Shown here piece after piece: positions 22,830 to 33,930 of a DNA stretch of 64,000 bases. The position numbers were made by a program, and so were the translations under genes. Within the stretch, counting starts at the first letter, position 1; each line of letters opens with the position of its first letter. Source of the stretch: Stenopsyche tienmushanensis (Eukaryota; Arthropoda; Insecta; Trichoptera; Stenopsychidae); the NCBI GenBank assembly GCA_008973525.1, contig WACJ01000274.1, positions 248,001-312,000 on the forward strand. The letters run 5' to 3'. The notes under the pieces were generated by a model. It was not told the origin of the DNA. It made no database searches and was given only the letters and a program-made list of their open reading frames with translations.

Positions 22830-24446
22830 TATCTATTGATCGTAGTTATGGACAATAGCACGCGTTTCATTGTTTTACTAGCTGCGGTCTTTATATGGTG
22901 CTTTAAAGTATTGTATTTTGTTATATTCTTGTTGACTTGTATGTCGGAAAATAAAATAAATTGCGAATTTAATAAATATTTCCAAATTGAATGTTTCTTT
23001 ATCAAGTTAGAGTAGTTGGGGGAAAATAATACATATTCGTCGTACGACTCCAAAAATTCTTCACAACCCTCCAGTTTATTTTCATTAAAAATATCGTATT
23101 CCGAATAAATGTGAAGTATTTATTAAATTGGAGATGTCTTCATATTTCTCGATTGTCCTCATCATATTGCATAATAAAAAAAGAAATTCAAAGTCGCCTC
23201 AGATGTATTCAAGGAGGGTGGGTTTTCTTTGTCTCTCCGGTCGGAACGAGCACCGGCTTGTGACATCGGGAAGTTCACCAAAAAACGTGGGGGACAAAAA
23301 CAAGACATGTGTCTATATTTTATGGTACGAAATAAATTTCACCTGTGATGGAGCAAGTGGGGATGCGTCTTTTATCTCGACCGCCAGATCCATATTTATA
23401 AATTCAAATGCTCCTCGGGCGTAATGGCTCCGAAAAAATACCACCGCGATAAACCAGCGACAGATAAATTCAAACAAATGGCGTATAAACGACGTGAATC
23501 GCTTTAAAAACGACAAGTGTGTCTGAAAAAAACGAGAGAACGTGTCTCCGAATGTTTACCTCGGAGTGTATTTAGGGGTGACGAAGAGATTTCCCTCGAA
23601 TATCTTAGGGGTCCTTTCGGCGAATTAATCCGAGTCCTGCAGAAAGAGGAGCAAACATATGAGCGGGTATGGAAAAATAAGAGCCCGCGTCAATACATCA
23701 TCGGAAACCATTTCCGCTCAATTTCCGCCACTTTCTGCCTTTTTTCTTCGTACCATTGAAAATTTATCAATCATCCAGACGAGGGGATGGACACGTTCAT
23801 TTGCCATTCCTTTGTTTGGAGTGAGTGACAAAAGACGAGGGTGCTTTCGAGGTTTATATGAATGCATAATATATCTATCAGTGATACCGGTTCATAAACA
23901 TGTCTATTTTTTGCTCAATTGTATAAATTTATATCCAATTTTGATTTCTGTGTAAACCCTTAAAAGCAACCCTTTACATACACATTACACACAAAAACCA
24001 CAATTTTTATTTTGTATTGATAATCCACAAAATATTACATATTAATGGCAATCAATAATCATGCTTATCTAGAATTCAATAGTCATATTTGTTCGTTTAT
24101 GCGTCATAACCATAAACATTATACAATATACAATATTTTTGCTTCGTAAATAAGATTTTTTTAATTGGCTACATTTATCACATTTGGCTATTTTTGATTG
24201 GTCTAGTACATGTTTGAATATGATATTTGAAATTAAAATTGTGAATGAATTTTGGCTAAATATATACTCTACCCTAAGTCTTCCAGCTTTCATCCGCTGA
24301 ATTATCGTAAAAGTTTTCAGTCGAAAAATACATAGCGTATTTGAAATAAATTTAAGTGCTAGAGCTCCACGTGAAAAGCTCTAAATCCCGCATGTATATT
24401 CGTAGTGTATAAAATCGTCCATAAATACAGATGATAATTTTATTTA
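22830..24446. other. Non-coding sequence; some GC-richer blocks
   Basis: No gene recognised. The blocks 23200-23480 and 23520-23860 are less AT-rich. A minus-strand frame there (ARGAFEFINMDLAVEIKDAS, near 23350-23420) ends at CAG/GTGAAA, which could pass for a splice donor, but no homologous protein is recognised. Confidence 0.4.
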
Positions 24447-24930
24447 TTACCGGCACGTATCTGGAGAATGTGGAGCGTATGTCCTGAGAGTCGAGTGTGG
24501 ATACGTTGGCCTATCGCAGGAATTTATGCGCGTGCCCCAAAAAGCGTAATTATGTTTTATGATATATGGAGCGGTTTCGCGGGCACGCGCCCTGGGTCGA
24601 ATTTTCGCCGAACTCCTGCAATTTGTACGAGGGCCGGGACCGCGGACTGTCATGTAGCTGCCAGAGCCTGGAAGACGAGTCAACCCTCAAAAGAAGCGGG
24701 CAGCGCCAATCTGTCGGCGGGGATCAGGGGGATGTTAATCGCGCCGCGTTGAGCATTATCAGCCCCCTGTTGCCCCGGGAGGAGCGGCCCTGCAACGGGG
24801 AGTGGATTATTTATGCCATTCTTCCCGGTAAGCTTACGTATCATAATCGTGCACGCATACTTACGATCCACCTGAAATTGAGGCTGTCGTCCCGGCGAGG
24901 GGATGAATAAAGCCTCGTCAAACGGTGCTC
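24447..24930. other. GC-rich island, possible exon
   Basis: About 480 bp markedly GC-richer than its surroundings, with all frames unusually open. A plus-strand frame (24566-24830) includes CNLYEGRDRGLSCSCQS and VNRAALSIISPLLPREE and meets a plausible donor, CCCG/GTAAGC, near 24830. A minus-strand reading has a plausible acceptor, CCCCGTTGCAG, near 24790, followed by PLLPGQQGADNAQRGAIN. The two readings exclude each other and I recognise neither protein. High GC alone lengthens frames in an AT-rich genome, so the evidence for an exon is weak. Confidence 0.25.
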
Positions 24931-25209
24931 GTCATGTAGAATTCCTTTTTAAATGCTTTGATAGTAGGGGAAAAATCCATTAAAATTAAGGGCTTTGTGT
25001 CGAGGATTTCTAAATGAAATCCTTCAGCTGATGCTCGTGAGCTCCGCATTTAGTCATATTTTATGTTCTTATCAACGAAATGCGGCTCGTTTTAAATTAT
25101 GTAATTAAAAAGATTTTAATTATACGACATGTCTGCAATTTTGTAATTTTACTCAGTACTACTTTTCATTTATACAAAATAAGATTTGTAATCAGATTAT
25201 AAAACTCTA

Positions 25210-25800
25210 TACACTCGGGCCTCTTATAACACGGTTATATGGTTACGCAGAAACGTCGTTTAATACAAATCCGTGTTATACGAGGTTTGAAGTTCATACA
25301 AAATAAGGGTTTGCGTTACAAAGTTTAATAAACTTTAACAACATATATTATATCATTCATTCATCATCGCTATCACTTATAATTCTATGTTTTATTCTTT
25401 TTCGATATCTGTTGTGGGTTTCCATCATCAGAGAACTCTGGGGTATTTCTATTTTAGCCTTCAAAAATTCGGTAATGAGCGATTGACTGCTTAAAGCGTA
25501 TAAATCTTAACGTATTTCATTAAAAGGCTCCATTAAAAATCTGATGTAATTCTCTCTTCAATATTAAACTTCTTTCCATTATAAGATCATTTTCTATTAA
25601 AAAATAAATCTAATTTAATAGCCAATTCTATGCCTTCATTAATTATTTTTAATGTGAAACATGTAATTCGTCTTCGTTCAACGTACGATCCTGGAATATT
25701 TCTTGGATGTTTTGAATATCCTTGCCATCCAAACCTTCTCTACCAATATTACGACAAACGTTGATTGTATTTTGGTATTCATCTTCTATTGATGGTGATG
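25210..25800 (-). pseudogene. Tigger-like element, 3' half
   Basis: A TA at 25210 is followed by CACTCGGGCCTCTTATAAC and an ACACGGTT block, matching the right end of the Tigger relic at 50026 in reverse. The minus strand, read from 25800 down, gives SIEDEYQNTINVCRNIG, LDGKDIQNIQEIFQD, RTLNEDEL and later FSDDGNPQQ-like text. That is acidic C-terminal sequence of the kind that follows the DDE domain in pogo/Tigger transposases. Stops are frequent. The catalytic region is missing; repeat A begins directly at 25801. Confidence 0.5.
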
Positions 25801-26096
25801 AACAAACATCGATTTTTATATATAAAATCTACTTAAAGTTAACTGCACTGTACTTATATTATTTAAAAAAGTGCAAACAATAAGTTGGAAAAGTTTTATC
25901 GCAATCAAATGAACGGTATGGCAGCGCATTAAATACGGACAAACAAACATTAATTTTTATATATTAGACTATGCTTATATTACTCGCAGAGTCCTTAGCA
26001 ATAAGTGGACGAAGTTTTATTGCAATCTGATGAACAGTATGGCCGCGCATTTCACATGAACAAAACCCAATTCATTTTTATATATTAGAAAATTAA
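25801..26096 (+). repeat. Dispersed repeat A, copy 2 (internal dimer)
   Basis: Collinear with 14707-14996 through both halves, including ACTTAAAGTTAACTGCACT, GCAAACAATAAGTT and AACGGTATGGCAGCGCATT. The two copies keep the same dimeric layout, so the dimer and not the single half was the unit that moved. It abuts the Tigger fragment. Confidence 0.75.
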
Positions 26097-28596
26097 TTTA
26101 ATTATTTAGCACAAAGAACAAGTTTCAAATATTATGTAAGCCTTATATTTATGTCTGTTTGTTTGTTTGTTCTTAATACAATCCTAAATCTATTAACCGA
26201 AATAAATTAATCTAAAAATGTATTATTGTCAAAGACGAAATCTCTTTTCATTGCTGTTCAAGAGATTTTCATTTTTTAAACAAAAATATATATTTATACC
26301 TCAAAAATGGTATTATATAATGAAGTGATTAACTCCTTACATTATGGTCGATCATATTTATCGATGATCAAAGGTTGGTTGGATTTCATGATTTTGATGA
26401 AGAATTTTAAATTGCGATAATAAGAGATTGCCATGGAGACAAAAAAAGACCTATGTAAATTAACACATCCCGGATCATTTATATATAATTTTTGTGCGTC
26501 AAAAGCTCAAACTACAAGCGTTTTTATTCATTCATTAACCGGAATGTGTTAGAGTGAGTAAATTAAGTTATAAATTAAATGCATATACGTATGCAATATG
26601 ACAATTTATGATAATTTAGTTTTAATGTACATTTGATACAAATGATGATACTGGGTTCATATTTTTAGTAGGTCTTTATATCGGTATTATACTGTTGCAT
26701 TATAGGTATTTGAAATCAATAAATTCTTTATTGAGAGAACACTTCCTAGCATTCAGAGTGTTGTAAAGCCATCAAGTGTTTCACATATCGCCGACGAAAT
26801 ACATTTTTGATGACGGCCGTGATTGAAGATGGCCACGTTTCACTTTCAGAGTGCCATCGACATCCTGGAAGCACTCTTCGCGACAGTACAAAGCAGTCAA
26901 CTTGAATCGTGTGAATATTTCATAACTGGCAGGTACTAGAACATATATACACAAAATAAAAGGTAGCCAACCCCTACCATAACGGACTGGATTATTCAGG
27001 GCAGCATTCTCTCAGAGTTTATCTCGAGAACACCGCCACTTCCTTCCTTATGCGAGTGTCATCATTGGATAAGGACTGTAAATCACTCAAAAAAATGTCT
27101 CCCCCATAAAAGAAAAGTTCTGCGCCTGACTACTGAATTCAACCATTAAGTATATTTCATGCATGCTCCCAGCCTCCTTCGTCGCCTCCCCCGGGGAGCT
27201 AAAAATGTGATGAAATATCCGTTCGCGGTTTTGCGAAAGCCTAAAGTTTTTGAATACGGACCGGTTGTCTTCATTAATCTTCATTCGAGGGAATCATTTC
27301 AGCTTTAGCCTAATGCAAAACGAAAGGCGCTTTCAGCAATAACTAAATACCTTTCGGATGTCGATAGAAACGAGACCATTATTTATATCAAAACAAGATG
27401 AAAATATTCCCTTTCACAATGGATTTTTGTATGAGAAAAATGTAACTCGATATCCAAAAATACGAGGAAATCCGAAAAGAAGTTAAGACTTTCGGATAAA
27501 AATGTTTCATTCTATATCATTTTAGTGTTGTATTTCGCAGACGTTCAATTGATATGCCGAGCCAAGGAGGGCGTCAAATTTCGTCGGTTCTCCATGTTTT
27601 CTTTGTTTATTTTTTTGTAATGTATATACTCTTAAAAGTAATCCTTGATAATATTTTCGTTCTTCCGGGACTTTCATATTGTAGTTGCGAAAGAAATTTA
27701 AGACGACAATGGCCTCTCCGTGAATGTTTTCTTGGTATTTCGAAAACGTTACAACGCCACATAAAACGAGCGCTCCTACTACTTCTTTAAAACCCTACCA
27801 GTTTTATCGTTAAAGTTCTATCAAAAAAAGTTTACGTTTTAAAATCACCAGCTCGAGACACATACAACTCGTTGTGGTATGCTTTTAGAAGAGAGCAAGA
27901 CCCGATTTAAGGGAAAAATAAATTTTATATACTTGTACTAAACAATATTAGTTTTACTCAAAAATCAACATTTATTGATTTTTTGCATATTAATCGGACC
28001 ACTTTCCAAGAAAAATTGTGTAATCAAAAACTCCCAGATTTTATTATCAGTCTGAAATATATTAAAAAAAAATAGTATGAAATATTCTTAATATATATCA
28101 TGAATATGTTTATTAATTAATTTCAAATATTTATTAATATCAATATCAAAGATTCCAACTGCGAGACTTCACAATGATGAACCACTTTCTTAGGTACGGG
28201 CAAAACCAGCTCGGGAACTGTGGAGAAAATAGTGTTTTCAAATCTAATGCTCAAGATTTAAACCCCCACCCCCTCACCCATCAGAAGACTTCTTCAGCTA
28301 CTGGGAAGGTGTGTCACGAAATTATTATTTCTATACTGAACACAAATCTAAAGAACTATGTAATTCGCCAGATTAACAGCGATATAATCCGCCATCTTTT
28401 GTGGCGCTGCGGGAACATTGCGCCTGCAATACCGACTGATCGCTTCTCGCGCGCTTCTCGGCACCATTGCCGGTTGAATTGTGACGCGCAGGAGGCGGTA
28501 GTCGGGAAGAGTCGTCGGTTAGCCTTGGGTGCGGGAGGACGTCCTTCCTGCAGCCATATCTCTTTCTTCAATTCTTTATAATTGCGTGTTTGCGTT
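26097..28596. other. Non-coding sequence; GC-rich patch at 28380-28560
   Basis: No gene recognised. The patch at 28380-28560 is CpG-rich and sits inside a 135-codon plus-strand frame (28174-28581) without recognisable domains. Around 26760-26940 the minus strand has a short frame (ALYCREECFQDVDG) that I could not place. Confidence 0.4.
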
Positions 28597-28792
28597 TTAA
28601 CCCTTTTATGTGCTACGATGTTTTTTGATAAACGGAGGATTGTTTGCTATCTTTATCTGTCTTGTTTGATTGTACTATCATATAAGCAAGACGCACTATA
28701 AAGTTAAATACTGACGTACAGAAATTACTTGTATTCGAGCTCTTTAGATCTTACAATCGACGATATATCGTATTTTAGCACTCTAAGGGTAA
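28597..28792. mobile_element. Short piggyBac-like MITE
   Basis: TTAACCCTTTTATGTGCTAC on the left is mirrored on the right by TAGCACTCTAAGGGTAAAG, an imperfect inverted repeat of about 20 bp. The left TTAA is intact and the right one eroded. The length of about 195 bp leaves no room for coding sequence. Confidence 0.5.
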
Positions 28793-30480
28793 AGAGTTCT
28801 AGTTCTAATCGCATAAAAAAATATAAAAATAATTAACATATATTATATATATGCAATCTTTTATCTCTAAAAATATCTCTTATGAAAATAATCTTTGCCT
28901 GATAATAGACATGGCACTTTAAGCATTTTCATATATTACCATATTATTGAACTGGAATTTATACCATGATATATTTTTCAAGTTTTAAACTAAGATTAAG
29001 TGCTATAAGATGCCAAACTGCATCTGAAAATCGATAATGCTTGTTTTGCTCTTACAAATCTTAATTAAATATAAAAGGCTTAATTCTGCAATTGGCTGCA
29101 GTGGCTCTATTACATTATGATGGTATATAAATACTCTGATTTTATTATAAAAAATCAAAAGCGATATTCATGAATAGACTATCTACTCCATTAACGGTGA
29201 ACTTTCATGCTTTAATACGACGAGCAACAGTGTGGGTGTATAAAACAGCCATATACCATTTATAATCCGATAGAAATTGTGTCGTTTGACACGAACGCCA
29301 ATAAATGTTCCTTGGGTCGCTGAGACTCATTATTCAGCGACCTCGTTCTCTCAATCCTTTTGAAATCCTTTCAGAGTATTTGATATTCAAGTTTGCATCG
29401 AGCAATGAATTGTATTTCCAGGGCGCGCTGCATCGAAGCGTAATGTCATATTGGCGCGCCGTCGCTAGATGGCGTTGACGTCTTATAACCAAGATGGCGC
29501 GCCGTTACATCACACTGTGAAACCGATACGACTTGGAGCGAGATTGTTGTGCTTTGATTACATTTCATCGTCGGTTGTTTGCTCCGTTGTGATTATAACT
29601 AAGCTTTCGGTGAACGAAAATTTCTTATTGAATTTTTGGAAAAAACCTCGGCAGATTTATTGAAACTTTATTACATTTATTTCAGGGTAAATATTTGTAT
29701 TCGAAATAGACTTTTATTTACAAGGAAATCAACTTTGAGCCGAAACAAATTTTATTGTTGGCAAAACAACTTTCAGTACACACAATCTCCTTTGAAGCCT
29801 ACTAACTTTGTGAAAGTTCTCCTCTTCCGATTGAAAAAAATTTATCAGTGCAAATATACCGTCGGAGAATCTACATCAAAAATACATTTAATTCGATTTA
29901 GATCCTTGAAAATGATATCAAGCTTGCCAAAAAATATTTTTGAACTGTATAAATTTAATTATTATTTTCCTTGACAAGATTTGTTGGAAACTTTTTAATA
30001 TTCTTTGTTCGATTTCAAAGATCGTGATGCGAACCATGTTTCTATTTTGCTCGTAGATTCCAGCACGTCAAGCAGCCTCCGGCTACACACAATGGACAGA
30101 ATACAGATTCTTGTCATGGCTGTTCAGAGATTAAGCAGAGTTGCCTTGACAGAATCAGGATAACCAGGATGGAGTGATTGATTTGCTGTCACGTATGTCA
30201 GGATACTGTGAATGAAACAAGACAGGATAGTCCGCGGTCGGCGTTGTCGCATTCTGCCCAAACTTTAAGATAACCATTAAATCTTAACTGAAATATCATG
30301 TTGATATCAATGAATTAAAAGATTTTTTAAAAAATGAGACTCATCAAAATAACCATCGAAAATGTGGATGTTTCAGAATCAAATGCATTAAAATAATATT
30401 TCAACTCTATACCAATTGGATTGTAATTTGATAAATACTTTAGGTATAAAGATTAAATTGCAAAATCTCTTGATTATTTC
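28793..30480. other. Non-coding sequence
   Basis: No gene recognised. It includes the CpG cluster at 29418-29545. The frame at 29636-29974 is lysine- and phenylalanine-rich with no domain. Confidence 0.4.
29418..29545. promoter_or_regulatory. CpG cluster with repeated GATGGCG motifs
   Basis: Two GGCGCGCC octamers, AGATGGCGTTGACGTC and AAGATGGCGCGCC occur within about 90 bp of otherwise AT-rich DNA. ATGGC cores resemble sites for YY1/Pho-type zinc-finger proteins, and TGACGTC resembles a CREB/ATF site. This could be a promoter or enhancer of the surrounding intron, but no transcript evidence exists in the sequence. Confidence 0.25.
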
Positions 30481-31713
30481 TTAAAACCCAAGGGGTGCAA
30501 TCCCTTTAGACATTCGTAAATGAGTCGTTTTTCATGATTTTTTTAATGATGATAAAGCAATCGTATCATTTTAAATTTTTGATAGTATTTTATTATAACC
30601 TTAAAGTGCTAATGTATTAATTTTATTAAAAAGTAAAAAAACAAAATGGCGGAGCTATAAAGTATTCCATTAGGCGCCTTTTCTCGTAATATCTTTCATA
30701 TTTTTTACCAATTTCTTGATAGTTTTTACCCCAAAAAATAAACTTATTTACGCGAAAATCTTAAAACTTTAGCTTTGATCACTAGATAATATTATAGTGA
30801 GAAACATTTCAAAATTTCAGCCAGATCGATTAACAACTTTTTAAGTTACAACTGGCGAACATTTTGAAAATGCAGTTTCGAAATAATCTCGTTTAAAGTT
30901 TCAATACGATAAATCTATCAATTTTAGTGACTTACCGATCAATCAATGATTTAAAACGCATATAATAGATCTTCAGCTATCTCAAAAAGTTGATTATCTT
31001 TGAGTGGCTATTGTTTTTGGGCTATGCAAGCTGCTTTTATCTCAGAAAGACTCTTACGATTCTGCCTCGCTATCCGCGCTTCATCAGTGTTTTCAGCAAA
31101 GACTTTACAATAGATGCCGATAATCATATTTAATGTATTTATCATCTTCAAAATGATGCTACAGTCGTTATTAAATATCCCAGCAGCAATGTGCGTTGAT
31201 ATTTCAATGATTTTTACGCCAGGATGCTGGTGCTTTGGAGCCAATTGCCAATCCGTCGAGTTAAAACATTCATTAGCATTTTGGGTATGGCCATCCAAGC
31301 ATCTTTAAAGTAATTCATCCCTAGACAAATCTTAATAAATTGGTAAGAGATGCTGTTTTATATCTTAGTCAAAAAATTGAGTCAGGCCTTCAAGCTTTGG
31401 ATGTTAGATTTCTGCCATTTCCATCAGCTTTTGACTCCAGTTGGGTTCCCATGATAATGTCTTTTTTTTAAATTCCTCGAACTTTTCTACCTTTCGTTCC
31501 TTTATTAAGATATTTTAACAGTTTTCCTTCGAAAATTTAAGCACACGCGACAAACTATCGAGCTAAACTGACTTTGAGCTATAACTTCGTAAATACTTCA
31601 CATTCCGATTTTTCTCTTTTATAGTATACTATCAATATGTTATACTTTTGAAATATGTAATTAAAATAAAATAAACCATTTTTTTAACCTTGTAAAGGGA
31701 TTTCCCCTCTTAA
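30481..31713 (-). pseudogene. Kolobok-like element, minus strand
   Basis: The upper end, read on the minus strand, is TTAAGAGGGGAAATCCCTTT (TTAA at 31710-31713). The lower end, TTAAAACCCAAGGGGTGCAA then TCCCTTTAG (30481), is a looser inverted match. Between them the minus strand encodes DLSRDELL, a stop, RCLDGHTQNANECFNSTDW, QLAPKHQHPGVKIIE, HIAAGIFNND and ARIARQNRKS, then EDLLY near the end. This is the conserved C-terminal half of the same transposase family as at 18110 and 53189. At least one in-frame stop and the missing N-terminal half show it is inactive. About 1.23 kb remains. Confidence 0.65.
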
Positions 31714-31763
31714 AAAATCGATACAATTCATAAATCGCACAGAATAGTACTCATTTCAACAGA
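31714..31763 (-). repeat. Segment shared with 41267-41321
   Basis: Directly outside the Kolobok-like end, the minus strand reads GTCTGTTGAAATGA, then TGTGCGATTTATGAATTGTA and TCGATTT. The plus strand at 41267-41321 is almost identical. It may be an older repeat into which the Kolobok-like element inserted, or an outer part of that element. Confidence 0.6.
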
Positions 31764-31799
31764 CTCAAGTAACAACAGTGAGTCTTAAGAACGACGTAA

Positions 31800-31934
31800 A
31801 ATGTTAGGATGGGGTTCGCCAAAAAATATTTGTTCAAGAGGGGGTCCGCGAAGAAAATTTCGCTCAAGAGGAGTTCGCAGAACATAAATTGCTTAAGAGG
31901 GGGTCCGCGGAATGTATAAGTTTAAGAATCGCTG
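31800..31934. mobile_element. hAT-like right end with subterminal repeats
   Basis: It ends at GTTTAAGAATCGCTG (31934). Its reverse complement, CAGCGATTCTTAAACTTAT, matches the left end at 45340 in about 18 of 20 positions. Inside are three tandem subterminal units of about 30 bp containing AAGAGGGGGTCCGCG or AAGAGGAGTTCGCAG. CAG-ended termini with GGGGGTCCGCGG repeats are typical of hAT elements. Confidence 0.55.
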
Positions 31935-33930
31935 ATCTAGATTATGATCAGCTGGTGGATCAAATAATATTAGCTCAAATATACATGTAATGTGCTTTAA
32001 AGGCATTCTCAGTATATTAAGTATTGCTAAAAGACATCGGCGCTAGACCATATGCGATCCGCGCAAAAAGCCCGCCGAAATTGTGTTAAAACACATCTGT
32101 TATTTATTGGATATCAATTCTTAAGTAAAACAATATATTTCTGGTACTTAATATCACACATATTGAAAAGGTTACAACTGTGGCAATATAAACAGAATGG
32201 AATAGTCTTTGTCATATCATATCTCAGTATTATGGCAGTTTACCTTAGATCTTTTTGAAATGGAAGAACAATATTTATTGAGAGATTAGGGAAGAATATG
32301 AAATCTTCCTGCTCTATTCGCTTACAACACCACGATACACAATCATTATTTCGTGCTTCAAAGGACCTAGAAAAGATCAAATAATATCTACCTAGAAGAG
32401 CAAATAAATATTTGATAAATCGATAACAAACAGCTTTAGCAAATAAATCATCGAATGATATTATAAAAAAGTTTCGCCATATTGTCCCTCAATATTTCAT
32501 TTGATGAGTATGGATGTATTCAACAAATTATACAGATTCAACAATCCATACATCACATTGTCAAAAAATGTTTGTCGATATCAATAATATTATGATGAAT
32601 GAACCGTCGTCTCCACCCTTATTTAAATATATAAAAACGACGCACACGAATGGCAGTCCAGTAATGATTCAAATATTTTTTTATGCGATTTAATATCAAG
32701 AAACGTCAACAAATAACATCGTTCCTCCATTAACGTCTCCCTGAACATTAAACATATTTCGGAGGGGAATAATATATATTATTTTCCGATACATAAAGCG
32801 GAAAAACAACTCATTCTAATAGATTAGAGATACATTATAAAATGTTTTATTATTCAGTCCTGTTGGGTCCATGGATGAGTTATCCATGCGTCTCGCTCTG
32901 CGCAGTCCGAGCACTACCATTATTTTCCTGCAAAATGCCCTAAAAGCCTCGTATTTTAGCAGGGACATTTCCATTATGATCATGGACAGATTTTCACATT
33001 CGCCCACTTCCTGTTTCGAGGGTTTCCCCTTTGGTGAACCTTCGCATTTGTTCCGTTTGTTTTTAGCCCCCCCGATCCTGATTTTATTATTTAACGGACA
33101 AGAAAAATAATTTACAACGCGTGGCAAAGATTAAATGTCACAAGCACATTTTTCGTTTCTTCCGCGAGAATCTTGGACGCTTAATCTAATATTTCATTCA
33201 AAAATGGATTGTATGGCAGTCGGCTAAATTAAATATTTGATTTTGTCATGAATATATTTTTCGTCGCTTATCGGCCTGCTTTAATTTCATTCAATTTGTC
33301 AAGTCACGCGAATTGTACTGAAATATGTGTGAAAGTTGATTTTATCCTTATCCGTCAAGGAAATCTCGTATTCGGCACGAAGCTTGATGGAAAATCAAGA
33401 TCATTACTTTTGATTTGCGGGAGTATCACATCAGCTGTTTTGGGAAACGTAAATTTGGTTTTCGAGAACGAAATTCAGGGTTGAAACGGTGATTTGTATC
33501 GGATCGAATTTTCTTTTTAGCACGGAAACAGATTTATCGCAATTAATTACTTTATTATGCTACTTTGTGAAACATTTTTTTACTATACTATTTTTCGTTA
33601 TCAAAATTAGTTTTTTCTGCTATTTTTATAATACGAAATATATAGTATTCATAGCATAAAAACACTTATTTTTCTTTATGACATGTGTCGTCTGTGCGTC
33701 CATGGGATTACTTCAAAAATAAAAAAATATTAGAGCCGGATATAAAACAACATAGCATGTCATAATTAAGCTATTTTAATAATTTGACCATACAATCATT
33801 AAATAAAACCGCTCTTTCAGTTTTTATTATATTTAGTATGGAAAAGATTGTAAAAATAGATAATCTCCTTTTAGAAAGAACTGCAAAATATACATAATTA
33901 ATATGTATTTTTTTTAAAAACAAATCAATA
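31935..33930. other. Non-coding sequence without recognised features
   Basis: No gene recognised. The stretch 32860-33130 is less AT-rich and has overlapping open frames on both strands without recognisable domains. Confidence 0.4.

Noticed and set aside
23313..23516. Possible minus-strand exon with donor CAG/GTGAAA
   Set aside because: No recognisable protein similarity and no clear acceptor; left as an observation only.
26760..26940. Minus-strand frame with ALYCREECFQDVDG
   Set aside because: Looks protein-like but could not be assigned to any family and is short.
28174..28581. 135-codon plus-strand frame
   Set aside because: Half lies in a CpG-rich patch where frames are long by composition; no recognisable motif.
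30660..30690. TTAGGCGCCTTTTCTC as the lower end of the minus Kolobok-like element
   Set aside because: It resembles the 18110 TIR but lacks TTAA and does not match the element's own upper end as well as the site at 30481.
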